Assembly: GCF_004217135.1 (NCBI RefSeq)
Contig: NZ_SHKK01000001.1
Span: forward strand, 5,580,001 to 5,644,000
DNA length: 64,000 nt
Source of the DNA: Micromonospora violae
GTDB taxonomy: Bacteria > Actinomycetota > Actinomycetes > Mycobacteriales > Micromonosporaceae
Direction: 5' to 3'
The notes beneath the pieces are model-generated. The model was not told where the DNA came from. It made no database searches and saw only the letters and a program-made list of their open reading frames with translations. This document shows, piece after piece, positions 32,947 to 41,885 of this stretch (its first letter is position 1; each line of letters starts with the position of its first letter). The position numbers and the translations under genes were made by a program.

Positions 32947-33600
32947 ATGATCTCCCCCACCGGCACCACTGCGCCGGTCCCGCACCCGGGCCGGCCTCCT
33001 CGGCCCCGCAGCGTCGCGACGGCCTGCCTGTTGCTGGCCCTGGCCGCCGTCGCGCACCTGGCCGCGCTGCCACTGACCTACTGGCACCAGGACTTCTTCC
33101 ACGAGGCCGCCAGGTCCTTCACGCCCACGGGTGGGGTGAGTTTCGCCGCGCTGGGCAGCACCGCCGAGCTGGCGGCTGACCTGTTGACGGCGCTGCTGTC
33201 CCTCGTACTCCTCGCGCTGGCCGCCACCAACCTCGCGGGTGCGAACGGCGCGCGGATCGCGTCCTGGGCCACCGCACCGTTCCTCGCCTGCTGCGCCACC
33301 GTCGGGGCGGTCCGGTCCCCGCGCCCGCTCTACTCCGTCTACTCCCCAGAGGACATCGATCGGATCACCGCGATGGCACGGGATGCCATGCCGGGTTGGT
33401 TGGAGCCCCTGCTGCTCACCCTGGGTCTGGGTGCGCCGGTGGCGATAACCGTCGCGCTGGTCCTGCTGGCCCTGCCACCGGCCAACGGCTTCTTCCGGTC
33501 GAGGCCGTCAGTCGACCCGGCGTGGCCCGCCCACTCGGGTGACGTCGTGCCGAGGTCCACGACGGCGGTCGGCCCGGAAGGGTCGACCGGGGCCGGGTAG
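32947..33600 (+). CDS. Hypothetical four-helix membrane protein
   Basis: 217 aa from the ATG at 32947. A proline-rich N-terminus (PVPHPGRPPRPR) precedes four hydrophobic segments: ATACLLLALAAVAHLAALPL, ADLLTALLSLVLLALAATNL, ASWATAPFLACCATVGAV and LLTLGLGAPVAITVALVLLAL. A loop with SVYSPEDIDRITAMARDAMPGW lies between helices 3 and 4. The tail is disordered. I do not recognise a family. GGGAGG lies 17 bp upstream, rather far; a palindrome TATCGAT-A-ATCGATA (32931-32945) sits directly before the ATG and may be an operator. The longer upstream frame overlaps the ino1 terminator and was rejected. Confidence 0.65.
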   Translation: MISPTGTTAPVPHPGRPPRPRSVATACLLLALAAVAHLAALPLTYWHQDFFHEAARSFTPTGGVSFAALGSTAELAADLLTALLSLVLLALAATNLAGANGARIASWATAPFLACCATVGAVRSPRPLYSVYSPEDIDRITAMARDAMPGWLEPLLLTLGLGAPVAITVALVLLALPPANGFFRSRPSVDPAWPAHSGDVVPRSTTAVGPEGSTGAG

Positions 33601-33635
33601 GGCCCACCGGGGACGGCCAGCCACTGCGGGACGAC

Positions 33636-34115
33636 TCAGGACCAGGCGTGCCGCAGGGCGACCCCGGCCTCCAACTCCAGCAGCGTGACCTTGCGGGGCA
33701 GACCTCCACCGAAGCCGACCAGCTTGCCGCCCACGCCGACGATCCGGTGACACGGCACGATCACCGGAACCGGGTTGCGGTTGCAGGCCACTCCCACCGC
33801 CCGGGCCGCCCCGGGATCGCCGACCAGGCGCGCCACCTCGCCGTAGGTGAGCGTCTCCCCGTACGGAATTTTCGTCATCTCCCGCCACACGGCCCGCTCG
33901 AAGTCGGAGCCGCGCGGCATCGACACCGGGACGGTGAACGCGGTCAGCTCACCGGCGAAGTACGCCCGCAGTTCGGTCACCGCCTGCCGGGACAACGCGT
34001 CGCCGGGCTCGTCGGCCGCTGCGTCGACCCGGCCGAAGGCGGCACCGCAGACGTTCGCGCCGTCGCTGGCGACGGAGAACTCGCCGATCGGTGAGTCGAG
34101 CACGGTCCAGCGCAT
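33636..34115 (-). CDS. ogt: Methylated-DNA-protein-cysteine methyltransferase
   Basis: 159 aa with GGGGAGA before the ATG. The catalytic region IPYGETLTYGEVARLVG, GVACNRNPVPVIVPCHRIVG (active-site Cys in PCHR) and GKLVGFGGGLPRKVTLLELE are all present. It repairs O6-alkylguanine by transferring the alkyl group irreversibly to its own cysteine. It stands alone leftward, converging on the small membrane-protein gene at 33600 and diverging from the NfeD-like gene. Confidence 0.95.
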   Translation of the reverse strand: MRWTVLDSPIGEFSVASDGANVCGAAFGRVDAAADEPGDALSRQAVTELRAYFAGELTAFTVPVSMPRGSDFERAVWREMTKIPYGETLTYGEVARLVGDPGAARAVGVACNRNPVPVIVPCHRIVGVGGKLVGFGGGLPRKVTLLELEAGVALRHAWS

Positions 34116-34304
34116 CAGCCCATTCTCCCCGACCCGGGCGACGTTGCCGGCACGGCTACCAGCGTCGGGTCGAACGCCACTCCTCGGCGGCCCGGACCGC
34201 CTCTGCCGCTGCGGCTCGCTCGGCGTGCGCCCGTGCCACCGGGCACTGTCCCTTTTTGATCAACATCAGCGGAAGATCATCTTTGCCTCTTACGCGACCG
34301 CCCG

Positions 34305-34847
34305 ATGTTGCGCCACGTCGATACCGTGCAGGTCGTGGCAACGGGGACGCTCATTTTTCTGATCATCGGTGGGGCGGGCATCGGCGTGCTCGCGCTCGCC
34401 CTGCTCGGCACCGAGTTGTTCCACCTCGGGCACCCCGACGTGGACGGCCCGATCTCGGTCGAGACGGTCGCCGGCTTCGCCGGGGCGTTCGGGTTCGGCG
34501 GTGCCATCGTCAACGAACTACTCGGTGCGCGTACCCCGGGCATGGTCGTCGGGGCGGTGGTCGGCGGCGTGCTCGCGGCCGTGCCCACCGCCTGGTTGGC
34601 GTCCCGGCTGAGCCGGTCGGCGCGCGACATGCGCACCGACCCCACCCCCACCCGTGACGACCTGGTCGGGGCCCTCGGCCTGGTCGTGACCCCGGTGCCG
34701 GCCAACGGGTACGGCGAGGTTCGCATTCGCCTCGCCGGCCAACCGGTCAAGCTCAGCGCCCGCGCGGACCAGCCGATCCCGATCGGTGCCCAGGTCTTCG
34801 TCGTGCAGGCGCTCAGCGAGACCAGTGTGCACGTCGAGACCTACTGA
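34305..34847 (+). CDS. NfeD/YqiJ-like membrane protein
   Basis: 180 aa; the ATG at 34305 or the GTG at 34326 may be the start. Two or three membrane helices come first (LIFLIIGGAGIGVLALALLG, GGAIVNELLG, MVVGAVVGGVLAAVP), then a C-terminal OB-fold-like domain (LVGALGLVVTPVPANGYGEVRI, GAQVFVVQALSETSVHVE). This is the NfeD/YqiJ layout. It lies 26 bp before a flotillin gene, and such NfeD-flotillin pairs are a conserved two-gene unit across bacteria, linked to membrane microdomain organisation. The assignment rests strongly on that neighbour. Confidence 0.8.
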   Translation: MLRHVDTVQVVATGTLIFLIIGGAGIGVLALALLGTELFHLGHPDVDGPISVETVAGFAGAFGFGGAIVNELLGARTPGMVVGAVVGGVLAAVPTAWLASRLSRSARDMRTDPTPTRDDLVGALGLVVTPVPANGYGEVRIRLAGQPVKLSARADQPIPIGAQVFVVQALSETSVHVETY

Positions 34848-34873
34848 CCCCCTCATAGACGGGACTCCTTTAT

Positions 34874-36391
34874 ATGGCCCTCCTCATCGCCATCGGTGGC
34901 GCGGTCCTCCTCGTGCTCATCCTGGTGCTCTTCGTGCTCTCCCGGATCAAGGTGGCCGGCCCGAACGAGGCGTTCATCGTCACCGGTCGCAAGGGTCGCA
35001 CCACGCAGACCGCCGACGGTGGGCGGTCCACCGACACCTCCGGGCAGAAGGTCGTGCTGGGCGCCTCGGTCTTCGTCCTGCCGGTGGTGCAGAAGCTCCA
35101 GTCGCTCGACCTGTCCAGCCGGCGGATCGACGTCGGCATCCGGGGTGCCGTGAGCAAGCAGGGCATCCGGGCCGACCTGCACGGCGTGGCGATCGTCAAG
35201 GTCGGCGGCACCGAGGACGCGATTCGGGCCGCCGCGCAACGGTTCCTGCACCAACAGGACGAGATCGACAACTTCACCCGCGAGGTGCTGGCCGGCGCGC
35301 TGCGCTCGATCGTCGGCCGGCTCACCGTCGAGGAGGTCATCCGGGACCGGGCGGCGTTCGCCAGCGCGGTCGCCGAGGAGGCCGAACACTCGATGACCAA
35401 CCAGGGCCTGGTGCTGGACACGTTCCAACTCCAGGACATCCTCGCCGAAGGCTCCTACCTGCAGGACCTGGGCCGGCCCGAGGCCGCCCGGGTGCTCAAG
35501 GACGCGGCGATCGCCGAGGCACGGGCCCGGCAGCAGGCCGAGCAGGAGCGGCTGCTCGCCGAGGAGGCCATCGCCGAGGCGAACCGCAACCTGGCCCTCA
35601 AGCAGGCCGGCATCCAGGCCGAGATCGACGCGGCGAAGGCCAAGTCCGCGGCGGCCGGTCCGCTCGCTCAGGCCGAACGGGACCAGGCGATCCTCTCCGA
35701 GCAGCAGAAGGTGGCCGAGCGCAACGCAGAGCTCAAGCAGCGTCAACTCGACACCGAGGTTCGCAAGCCGGCCGACGCGGCCCGGTACAAGGTGGAGCAG
35801 GAGGCCGAGGCGTCCCGCAACGCGGCGGTGCTGCACGCCGACGCGCAGCGGCAGTCCGTCATCGCCGCCGCGCAGGCCTCCGCCGAGCAGGCCCGGCTCA
35901 CCGGTGAGGGCGAGCGGGCCCGCCGGGCCGCGCTCGCCGAGGCCAACGCCATCGAGGGCGCCAAGGAAGGTGAGGCCGAGCAGCGTCGGCGCTCCGCCAT
36001 CGCCGAGGCGGTCGAGCGGGAAGGTCAGGCCGAAGCCGCGGCCATCCTGGCGAAGGGTGAGGCCGAGGCGGACGCGATGGCGCGCAAGGCCGAGGCGTTC
36101 GCCGCGTACGGGGAGGCGGCCGTTCTGGACCTGCTGGTCAAGGTGCTGCCGCAGGTGGTCGAGGCGGCCAGCGCGCCGATCGGGGCGATCGACAAGATGA
36201 CGGTCATCTCCACCGACGGCGCGTCGTCACTGACGAAGTCGGTGGCCGGCAACGTGGCCCAGGGTCTCCAGCTCGGCAGCGACCTCACCGGGATCGACCT
36301 GCCCGGTCTGCTGGCGCGGCTCGGGGCGGCATCCGCCCCGGCCGGCAACGGCACCGCGGCCGTCGACGGGAAGGCCGTCGAAAGCCGCTGA
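34874..36391 (+). CDS. Flotillin/YqiK-family SPFH protein
   Basis: 505 aa. One N-terminal helix (LLIAIGGAVLLVLILVLFVL) anchors an SPFH/band-7 domain (VAGPNEAFIVTGRKG, VFVLPVVQKLQSLDL, NFTREVLAGALRSIVGRLTVEEV). Residues about 200-400 form an Ala/Glu-rich coiled coil with many EAxA repeats, the flotillin signature. A C-terminal tail follows (VLDLLVKVLPQVVEAASAPIG). Flotillins oligomerise at the inner membrane and organise lipid-protein domains. It is in operon with the NfeD-like gene and ends at a terminator hairpin. Confidence 0.93.
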   Translation: MALLIAIGGAVLLVLILVLFVLSRIKVAGPNEAFIVTGRKGRTTQTADGGRSTDTSGQKVVLGASVFVLPVVQKLQSLDLSSRRIDVGIRGAVSKQGIRADLHGVAIVKVGGTEDAIRAAAQRFLHQQDEIDNFTREVLAGALRSIVGRLTVEEVIRDRAAFASAVAEEAEHSMTNQGLVLDTFQLQDILAEGSYLQDLGRPEAARVLKDAAIAEARARQQAEQERLLAEEAIAEANRNLALKQAGIQAEIDAAKAKSAAAGPLAQAERDQAILSEQQKVAERNAELKQRQLDTEVRKPADAARYKVEQEAEASRNAAVLHADAQRQSVIAAAQASAEQARLTGEGERARRAALAEANAIEGAKEGEAEQRRRSAIAEAVEREGQAEAAAILAKGEAEADAMARKAEAFAAYGEAAVLDLLVKVLPQVVEAASAPIGAIDKMTVISTDGASSLTKSVAGNVAQGLQLGSDLTGIDLPGLLARLGAASAPAGNGTAAVDGKAVESR

Positions 36392-36401
36392 CTCCGTACG
36401 C

Positions 36402-36438
36402 CGACGGGCGCCGCTCCCCATGGGGGTGGCGCCCGTCG
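36402..36438. terminator. 11-bp hairpin between flotillin and pcnA (convergent)
   Basis: CGACGGGCGCC (36402-36412) pairs with GGCGCCCGTCG (36428-36438), and CTCCCC can extend against GGGGTG inside. It lies between two converging stop codons. Confidence 0.75.
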
Positions 36439-36453
36439 CGTCGTTGGGGCTCG

Positions 36454-37914
36454 CTACTCGATCAGGCCCTCGGCGCGGGCCCACCGCAGCAGCTCCGCCT
36501 CGGCGGCGTCGCGGTCCAGCGGGCCGTGCTCGAGGCGCTGCTCCTTGAGGTGCTTCCACGCCCGCCCGACCACCGGCCCCGGCGGTACGCCCAGCAACTC
36601 CATGATCGCGTTGCCGTCCAGGTCGGGTCGGACCCGGGCCAGGTCCTCCTCGGCCGCGATCCGGGCGATCCGATCCTCCAGCGCGTCGTAGTCGGCCGCG
36701 AGTTGGGCGGCCTTACGCCGATTCCGGGTCGTGCAGTCGGAACGGGTCAGCTTGTGCAGGCGGGGCAACAGGTCACCGGCATCGGCGACGTAGCGGCGCA
36801 CCGCCGAATCGGTCCACTCGCCCCGCCCGTACCCGTAGAAGCGCAGGTGCAACGCGACCAGCGCGGTCACCTTCGCGGTGACCTCCTTCGGGTACCGCAT
36901 CGCCTTCATCCGGGCCTTGGTCAGCCGCGCGCCGACCACCTCGTGGTGGTGGAAGCTGACCCGGCCGTCGGACCCGACCGCCTTCGTCGCCGGCTTGCCC
37001 ACGTCGTGCAGGAGGGCGGCCATCCGCAGGATGAAGTCGCAGCCCTCCTCCTCGTAGGAGATGGCGTTCTCGACGACCGTCAAGGTGTGCTCGTAGACGT
37101 CCTTGTGCTGGGCGTGCTCGTCGATCTCCAGCTTCAGCCCGGTCAGCTCCGGCATGAACCGCTCGGCCAGCCCGGTGTCGACGAGCAGCCGCAGCCCGGT
37201 GATCGGGTCCGCGCCGCAGAGCAGCTTGGTGAACTCGTCGCGGACCCGCTCGGCGGTGATCCGGTCCAGGTCGGCGGCCATCTCGGTCATCGCCAGGTGC
37301 ACATCCGGGTGTACGGCGAAACGCAGCTGCGCCGCGAACCGGGCGGCCCGCAGCATCCGCAGCGGGTCGTCACCGAACGACTCGGCCGGCGTGCTCGGCG
37401 TACGGATCACCTTGGCCGAGAGATCGTCCAACCCGCCGTGCGGGTCGGTGAACCGGTGGTCCGGCAGGCTGACCGCCATCGCGTTGATGGTGAAGTCACG
37501 CCGCTTCAGGTCCTCGTCGAGGCTGGTCCCGTACACCACCACCGGGTTGCGGCTGACCTGGTCGTACGACTCCGCGCGGAACGTGGTGATCTCCAGCCGC
37601 AGGCCGTCGCGCTGGGCGCCGATGGTGCCGAACTCCCGACCGGTCTCCCAGATCGCCTCGGCCCAGCCCTTGATGATCTCCAGGGTCTCGTCGGGGTGCG
37701 CGTCGGTGCAGAAGTCAAGGTCGTCGCCGAGTCGACCGAGCAGGGCATCCCGGACCGAACCGCCCACCAGGTGCAGTTCGTGACCGGCGCGGACGAACCG
37801 GCGGCCCAACTCGTCGGCGACCGGGGAGACCCGGAGCAGTTCGGCGACGGCGTTGCGCTGCGCGGCGGTGAGTTCGCGGCGGTCGGCGGCGTGAGGTGCG
37901 GAGGCTTCGGACAT
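36454..37914 (-). CDS. pcnA: CCA tRNA nucleotidyltransferase with HD domain
   Basis: 486 aa. The nucleotidyltransferase core has HLVGGSVRDALLGRLGDDLDF (key LVGGSVRD and DLDF), LEITTFRAESYDQ, RRDFTINAMAVS and HGGLDDLSAKVIRTP. An HD phosphohydrolase motif follows (MAALLHDVGKPATK). This is the class II tRNA nucleotidyltransferase/poly(A) polymerase family, which adds or repairs the 3' CCA of tRNAs; actinobacteria have a single CCA-adding member of this type next to murJ. Divergent from murJ. Confidence 0.93.
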   Translation of the reverse strand: MSEASAPHAADRRELTAAQRNAVAELLRVSPVADELGRRFVRAGHELHLVGGSVRDALLGRLGDDLDFCTDAHPDETLEIIKGWAEAIWETGREFGTIGAQRDGLRLEITTFRAESYDQVSRNPVVVYGTSLDEDLKRRDFTINAMAVSLPDHRFTDPHGGLDDLSAKVIRTPSTPAESFGDDPLRMLRAARFAAQLRFAVHPDVHLAMTEMAADLDRITAERVRDEFTKLLCGADPITGLRLLVDTGLAERFMPELTGLKLEIDEHAQHKDVYEHTLTVVENAISYEEEGCDFILRMAALLHDVGKPATKAVGSDGRVSFHHHEVVGARLTKARMKAMRYPKEVTAKVTALVALHLRFYGYGRGEWTDSAVRRYVADAGDLLPRLHKLTRSDCTTRNRRKAAQLAADYDALEDRIARIAAEEDLARVRPDLDGNAIMELLGVPPGPVVGRAWKHLKEQRLEHGPLDRDAAEAELLRWARAEGLIE

Positions 37915-38040
37915 GGGATCGCCAGCTTATCGGGCCGGGGTGTGATCCGATCCGCCGGGCGCGGGTAACGGGTGGGGGTTGACTATGGTCTGTGGCGTGC
38001 GGGTCGGTGTCCGACCCGACGTACCCCTGGGAGGCTGGAG

Positions 38041-39789
38041 ATGAGCGGCGGGCTCTACCGCAGCGCCAACGCCGCGAACGACGGCGGGGCCGTACCCCGT
38101 CCCGGGGACGGTGCCACCTTCATCTCCGCCGAGCCGCTGAACCAGCCGGCCATGGAGTCGACCGCGCCGCCGCAGGAGCAGGTGGGCGAGGCGAGCGCGG
38201 CGGCCAACAGCGCGGTGATGGCGATCGGCAGCCTGGTCAGCCGGGGTACGGGCTTCCTGCGGACCCTGGTGCTGACCGCCGCGCTCGGTGGCGCGCTGGT
38301 CGGTGACGCCTACACCACCGCGCAGATCCTGCCCGGAATGGTCTACGAGTTCCTCCTCGGCGGAATCCTCACCAGCGTGCTGATCCCGGTGCTGGTCCGT
38401 CGGCGCAAGGTCGACACCGACGGCGGCCAGGCGTACGCCCAGCGGCTGTTGACCCTGGCGGTGGTCACCCTGGCGGTGGCCGCGCTGGTCGCGGTGATCG
38501 CCGCGTCGCTGCTGACCCAGCTCTACACCAGCGACAACCGCGGTGAGGACTACCAGGAGCTGGTCACCAGACTGTCGTACCTGATGCTGCCGATGATCTT
38601 CTTCACCGGCCTCAGCGCGTTGATCAGCGCGGTACTCAACACCCGGGGTCACTTCGCCGCCCCGATGTGGGCGCCGATCCTCAACAACATCGTGGTGATC
38701 GCCACCGCCGGCCTCTACATCGCGATCTTCGGTGCGGAGATCGTGAAGCCGAACGAGATGACCACCGGCCGGATCCTCTTGATCAGCGGTGGCACCCTGC
38801 TCGGTGTCGCGATCCAGGCCGCCGGCCTGCTGCCGGCGCTGCGCAAGGTCGGTTTCCGGTGGAAGCTCCGCTTCGACTTCCGCGCGCTCGGCCTGCGTGA
38901 GCTGGGCCGGCTCGGCGGCTGGATGTTCTGCTACGTGGCGGTCAGCCAGGTCGGCCTGATCGTGCTGTTCAACCTGCTCAACCGGGCGGGCGACGGGGAC
39001 GCCGGCGCCCTGATCTACAACAACGTCTTCCTGCTGCTGATGATGGCGCACGGCATCATCGCCGTCTCGATCATCACCGCGTTGATGCCCCGGATGAGCG
39101 CCGCTGCCGCCGACGGCCGCTACGCCGACGTGGCCGCCGACCTGTCCCGGGGCACCCGCACCGTCTCGGCGGTGCTCGCTCCGATCGCCGTCTGCTACGC
39201 CGTGCTCGCCACCCCGCTGGCGGTGGTGCTGTTCCGCTACGGCGCGTTCAGCGACGAGAACGCCGCGGACACCTCGCTGGTGCTGCTGCTGGCCGCGCTC
39301 GCCCTGGTGCCGTTCGCGATCAGCCAGCTCTTCACCTTCGCCTTCTACGCCCTGCCGGACACCCGCACCCCGGCGTTGATCAACATTCCGGTCGTGGCGC
39401 TGCGGATCGGCGTGCAGATCGTGCTGTTCGCCGCGTTCGCCGCCCACTTCGCAGCGGCCGGGATGATGATCGGTAACGCTGTCTCGTATCTGGCGGCCGC
39501 GATCGGCTCCGCCTGGCTGCTCCGTCCGCGGGTCGGCCGGATCGGGCTGGGCCACATCATGCGCACCCTGGGCCGGGTCCTGGTCGCCGCGCTCGGTGCC
39601 GCGCTGGTCGGCCTACTCGTGATCAACCTGCTGCCCGGTGGTGACACGCCAAGCTGGGCCCAGGCCGTCATCCAACTGGTGATCGGCGGAGCGGTGATCG
39701 GCGGGACCTACCTGGGTCTGGCGATGCTGCTGCGGATCGGGGAGATCACCGAGGTGGTCGGGATGGTTCGCCGGCGACTCGGTCGCTGA
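38041..39789 (+). CDS. murJ: Lipid II flippase MurJ (MviN)
   Basis: 582 aa from the ATG at 38041, preceded by GGGAGGCTGGAG; a longer frame from 37972 has no ribosome-binding site. A 60-residue disordered N-terminus precedes 14 predicted helices. MATE/MVF family motifs: GSLVSRGTGFLRTLVLTAALG, YTTAQILPGMVYEFLLGGILT, GLSALISAVLNTRGHFAAP, APILNNIVVI and QLFTFAFYALPDTRTPALINIP. It flips lipid-linked peptidoglycan precursor to the outer face. In M. tuberculosis the homolog (Rv3910) is fused to a pseudokinase domain, which here is a separate downstream gene. Confidence 0.92.
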   Translation: MSGGLYRSANAANDGGAVPRPGDGATFISAEPLNQPAMESTAPPQEQVGEASAAANSAVMAIGSLVSRGTGFLRTLVLTAALGGALVGDAYTTAQILPGMVYEFLLGGILTSVLIPVLVRRRKVDTDGGQAYAQRLLTLAVVTLAVAALVAVIAASLLTQLYTSDNRGEDYQELVTRLSYLMLPMIFFTGLSALISAVLNTRGHFAAPMWAPILNNIVVIATAGLYIAIFGAEIVKPNEMTTGRILLISGGTLLGVAIQAAGLLPALRKVGFRWKLRFDFRALGLRELGRLGGWMFCYVAVSQVGLIVLFNLLNRAGDGDAGALIYNNVFLLLMMAHGIIAVSIITALMPRMSAAAADGRYADVAADLSRGTRTVSAVLAPIAVCYAVLATPLAVVLFRYGAFSDENAADTSLVLLLAALALVPFAISQLFTFAFYALPDTRTPALINIPVVALRIGVQIVLFAAFAAHFAAAGMMIGNAVSYLAAAIGSAWLLRPRVGRIGLGHIMRTLGRVLVAALGAALVGLLVINLLPGGDTPSWAQAVIQLVIGGAVIGGTYLGLAMLLRIGEITEVVGMVRRRLGR

Positions 39790-40285
39790 ACGCCAGCATC
39801 CGATTACAACAAGTTGACACTCATACGGATCGTGACCGTGGATCACCAGGCTGGGGATGCTCCTGTGGATAACTCCGCGATTCGCCGGTCAGATGCCGCT
39901 TCGGCCTGTGGATAACCAACCGTACGGCTGAGGGTGGCGACCCGATCGGTGGGAACGTACGAGGCGACGGGAGTATCGGGCCGGCCCAGCCCCGACGGCG
40001 GTCACTTGCGGTGAAGCCGTAGATTAGCTAGTACATGTGCCAGCAACGTGGCTGACAACGGTCGTAACCGGACGAGTTCACCGACTGCCGGAACCCTGCC
40101 AGGTACGGCGGGAAGATGACATGTCGGAGAGACGGGCAACCCGGGTAAGGTCGCTCTCGACGGGTACGGCAGGGGTCGACGCTGGGCGTCGACACCGGTC
40201 GGCCGGTTCCTTCAACGGCAGAGCGGGAAGCCACATGCCCAGCAGTTCGGGTTCATCGATCGACACGATCACCGAGGGAGGACGG
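39790..40285. promoter_or_regulatory. murJ-pseudokinase intergenic region with two perfect DnaA boxes
   Basis: Two exact TGTGGATAA sequences lie at 39864-39872 and 39907-39915, same orientation, 43 bp apart, each preceded by CC and followed by C. They match the strongest bacterial DnaA box (TTATCCACA reversed) and sit about 21 kb from oriC. The rest of the gap is promoter and leader for the pseudokinase, or extra N-terminal coding sequence if an earlier start is used (ATG 40121 or 40235). No other gene is apparent. Confidence 0.6.
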
Positions 40286-41842
40286 GTGACCCAGGTCGGC
40301 GAGGGTCAGGAGGCGGACGAAAGCGCTCCTCCGGTCATGACCTTCGGTGCTCCCACGGCCGGTGAAGTCCTCGCCGAGCGGTACGAACTGGTTGAGCACA
40401 TCAACAACGACAGTGCGGGTCGGCTGGTCTGGCGCGGGGTCGACGTCATCCTGCGCCGTCCCGTTGCCGTCGTGCTCCGTTACCCGGGTGGCGACTCCGC
40501 CACCGAGATGCTTCAGGCCGCCGTCGCGGCCAGCCGGGTCATCCACCCCAATCTGGTCGGCGTCTATGACGCGATCGACGAGGCCGACCGGGCGTACGTG
40601 GTGCGCGAGTGGGTCGACGGGCAGTCCCTGCGGGATCTGGCGAACGACGGCCCTCTGGACCCGGCTCGGGCCACCGCCATCGGCAACGCCGTCGCGAGCG
40701 CGCTCGCCGCGGTGCACGCCACCGGCATGGTGCACGGCAACGTCCACCCCGGCACCGTCATGATCAGCGACGAGGGCCGGGTGGTTCTGGCCGACGCCCG
40801 CACCGACGGCGCGGACAGCCAGGAGAACGACATCCGGGCGGTCGGCGGAGTCCTCTACTTCGCGCTGACCGGCTCCTGGCCGCACGCCGAGGCACCGCTG
40901 CGTGGCGCCACCGCCGGCCACGGCCGCGCCGCCATCCCGGACGCTGTCCGGGACGCTGCGGGTGCCCTCGCGGCACCCCGCCAGGTTCGTGCGGGCGTCC
41001 CGGCGTACCTGGACGACCTGACCATGGATCTGCTCGACGCCGAGATCGCCCCGCCCTCCTCCGACGTGCTCGCCGCCGAGTTGGCGCGCCTCGACGTGCC
41101 GGCCGAGGAAGAGCACTACCTCGACAACAGCGGGCCGCTGCGGTTCGCCGCCGACACCGAGGAAGAGCCGTCGCCGCTGGCCGCGGCCGGGGGTCGCAAG
41201 GTCGCCGTCGGCATCGCCGGTCTGCTGGCCGTCGCCCTGGTCGGTCTGCTGATCGGGATCATCTCGCTGGGCGGCGACGACGAGGACCCGCAGTCCAACC
41301 CGGTCGCCGCGCCGAGCTCCAGCGCCCCGGCCGGCGACGCCACCCCGGCCGCCGCGACGGCACGCAAGCTGACCGTGAAGAACGTCCGGATCATCGACCC
41401 GGACAGCAAGGACCGCACGGAGATCGACGGCGCTGAGAAGGTCATCGACGGTGACGAGGACAAGGGCTGGGAGACCGAGACCTACCGGGACCGGCCCAAC
41501 TTCGGCAACCTGAAGAAGGGCATGGGCGTCTGGATCGACCTCGGCGAGCCGCACACCGTCAAGTCGGTGCAGGCGGTGCTGTCGGCCACCAACGCGTCCG
41601 CCCAACTGCTCGCCGGCACGATCAACCCGCCGTCCAGCAGCAACGGCGACAAGCAGTTGGTGGCGAACTACAAGACCGCCATCGGCCAGCCGTTCGAGGA
41701 CCACGACGGCACCACCATGACGTTCAACGGCTTCGACGCCGACAAGAAATACCAGTACCTGCTGTTCTGGATCACCGAGTTGCCCCCGTCCGAGGGTGGG
41801 TTCAAGCTGGGGGTTCAGGAGATTACGGTCCAGGGTTCGTGA
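40286..41842 (+). CDS. Membrane pseudokinase with C-terminal extracellular sugar-binding-like domain
   Basis: 518 aa from a GTG at 40286 preceded by GAGGGAGGACGG, the best ribosome-binding site; ATGs at 40121 and 40235 are in frame. The kinase-like domain (residues about 20-270) has lost key residues: VAVVLRYPGG lacks the beta-3 Lys, HRDxKxxN reads HGNVHPGT, and DFG is replaced by ADAR. A membrane helix at about 305-330 (VGIAGLLAVALVGLLIGI) leads to a discoidin/galactose-binding-like domain (GVWIDLGEPHTVKSVQAVLS). This matches the C-terminal half of mycobacterial MviN, where the pseudokinase binds the FHA protein FhaA to regulate MurJ. An inactive scaffold is likely. Confidence 0.85.
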   Translation: MTQVGEGQEADESAPPVMTFGAPTAGEVLAERYELVEHINNDSAGRLVWRGVDVILRRPVAVVLRYPGGDSATEMLQAAVAASRVIHPNLVGVYDAIDEADRAYVVREWVDGQSLRDLANDGPLDPARATAIGNAVASALAAVHATGMVHGNVHPGTVMISDEGRVVLADARTDGADSQENDIRAVGGVLYFALTGSWPHAEAPLRGATAGHGRAAIPDAVRDAAGALAAPRQVRAGVPAYLDDLTMDLLDAEIAPPSSDVLAAELARLDVPAEEEHYLDNSGPLRFAADTEEEPSPLAAAGGRKVAVGIAGLLAVALVGLLIGIISLGGDDEDPQSNPVAAPSSSAPAGDATPAAATARKLTVKNVRIIDPDSKDRTEIDGAEKVIDGDEDKGWETETYRDRPNFGNLKKGMGVWIDLGEPHTVKSVQAVLSATNASAQLLAGTINPPSSSNGDKQLVANYKTAIGQPFEDHDGTTMTFNGFDADKKYQYLLFWITELPPSEGGFKLGVQEITVQGS

Positions 41843-41885
41843 GTCGGGCACCACGATTCGGGCACCGCATCCGCTGGACGCGGTG

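Noticed and set aside
34156..34266. 36-codon minus-strand frame in the ogt/NfeD gap (MLIKKGQCPVARAH start)
   Set aside because: It has an ATG and helical composition but no ribosome-binding site and no known homolog; not enough to call a gene.
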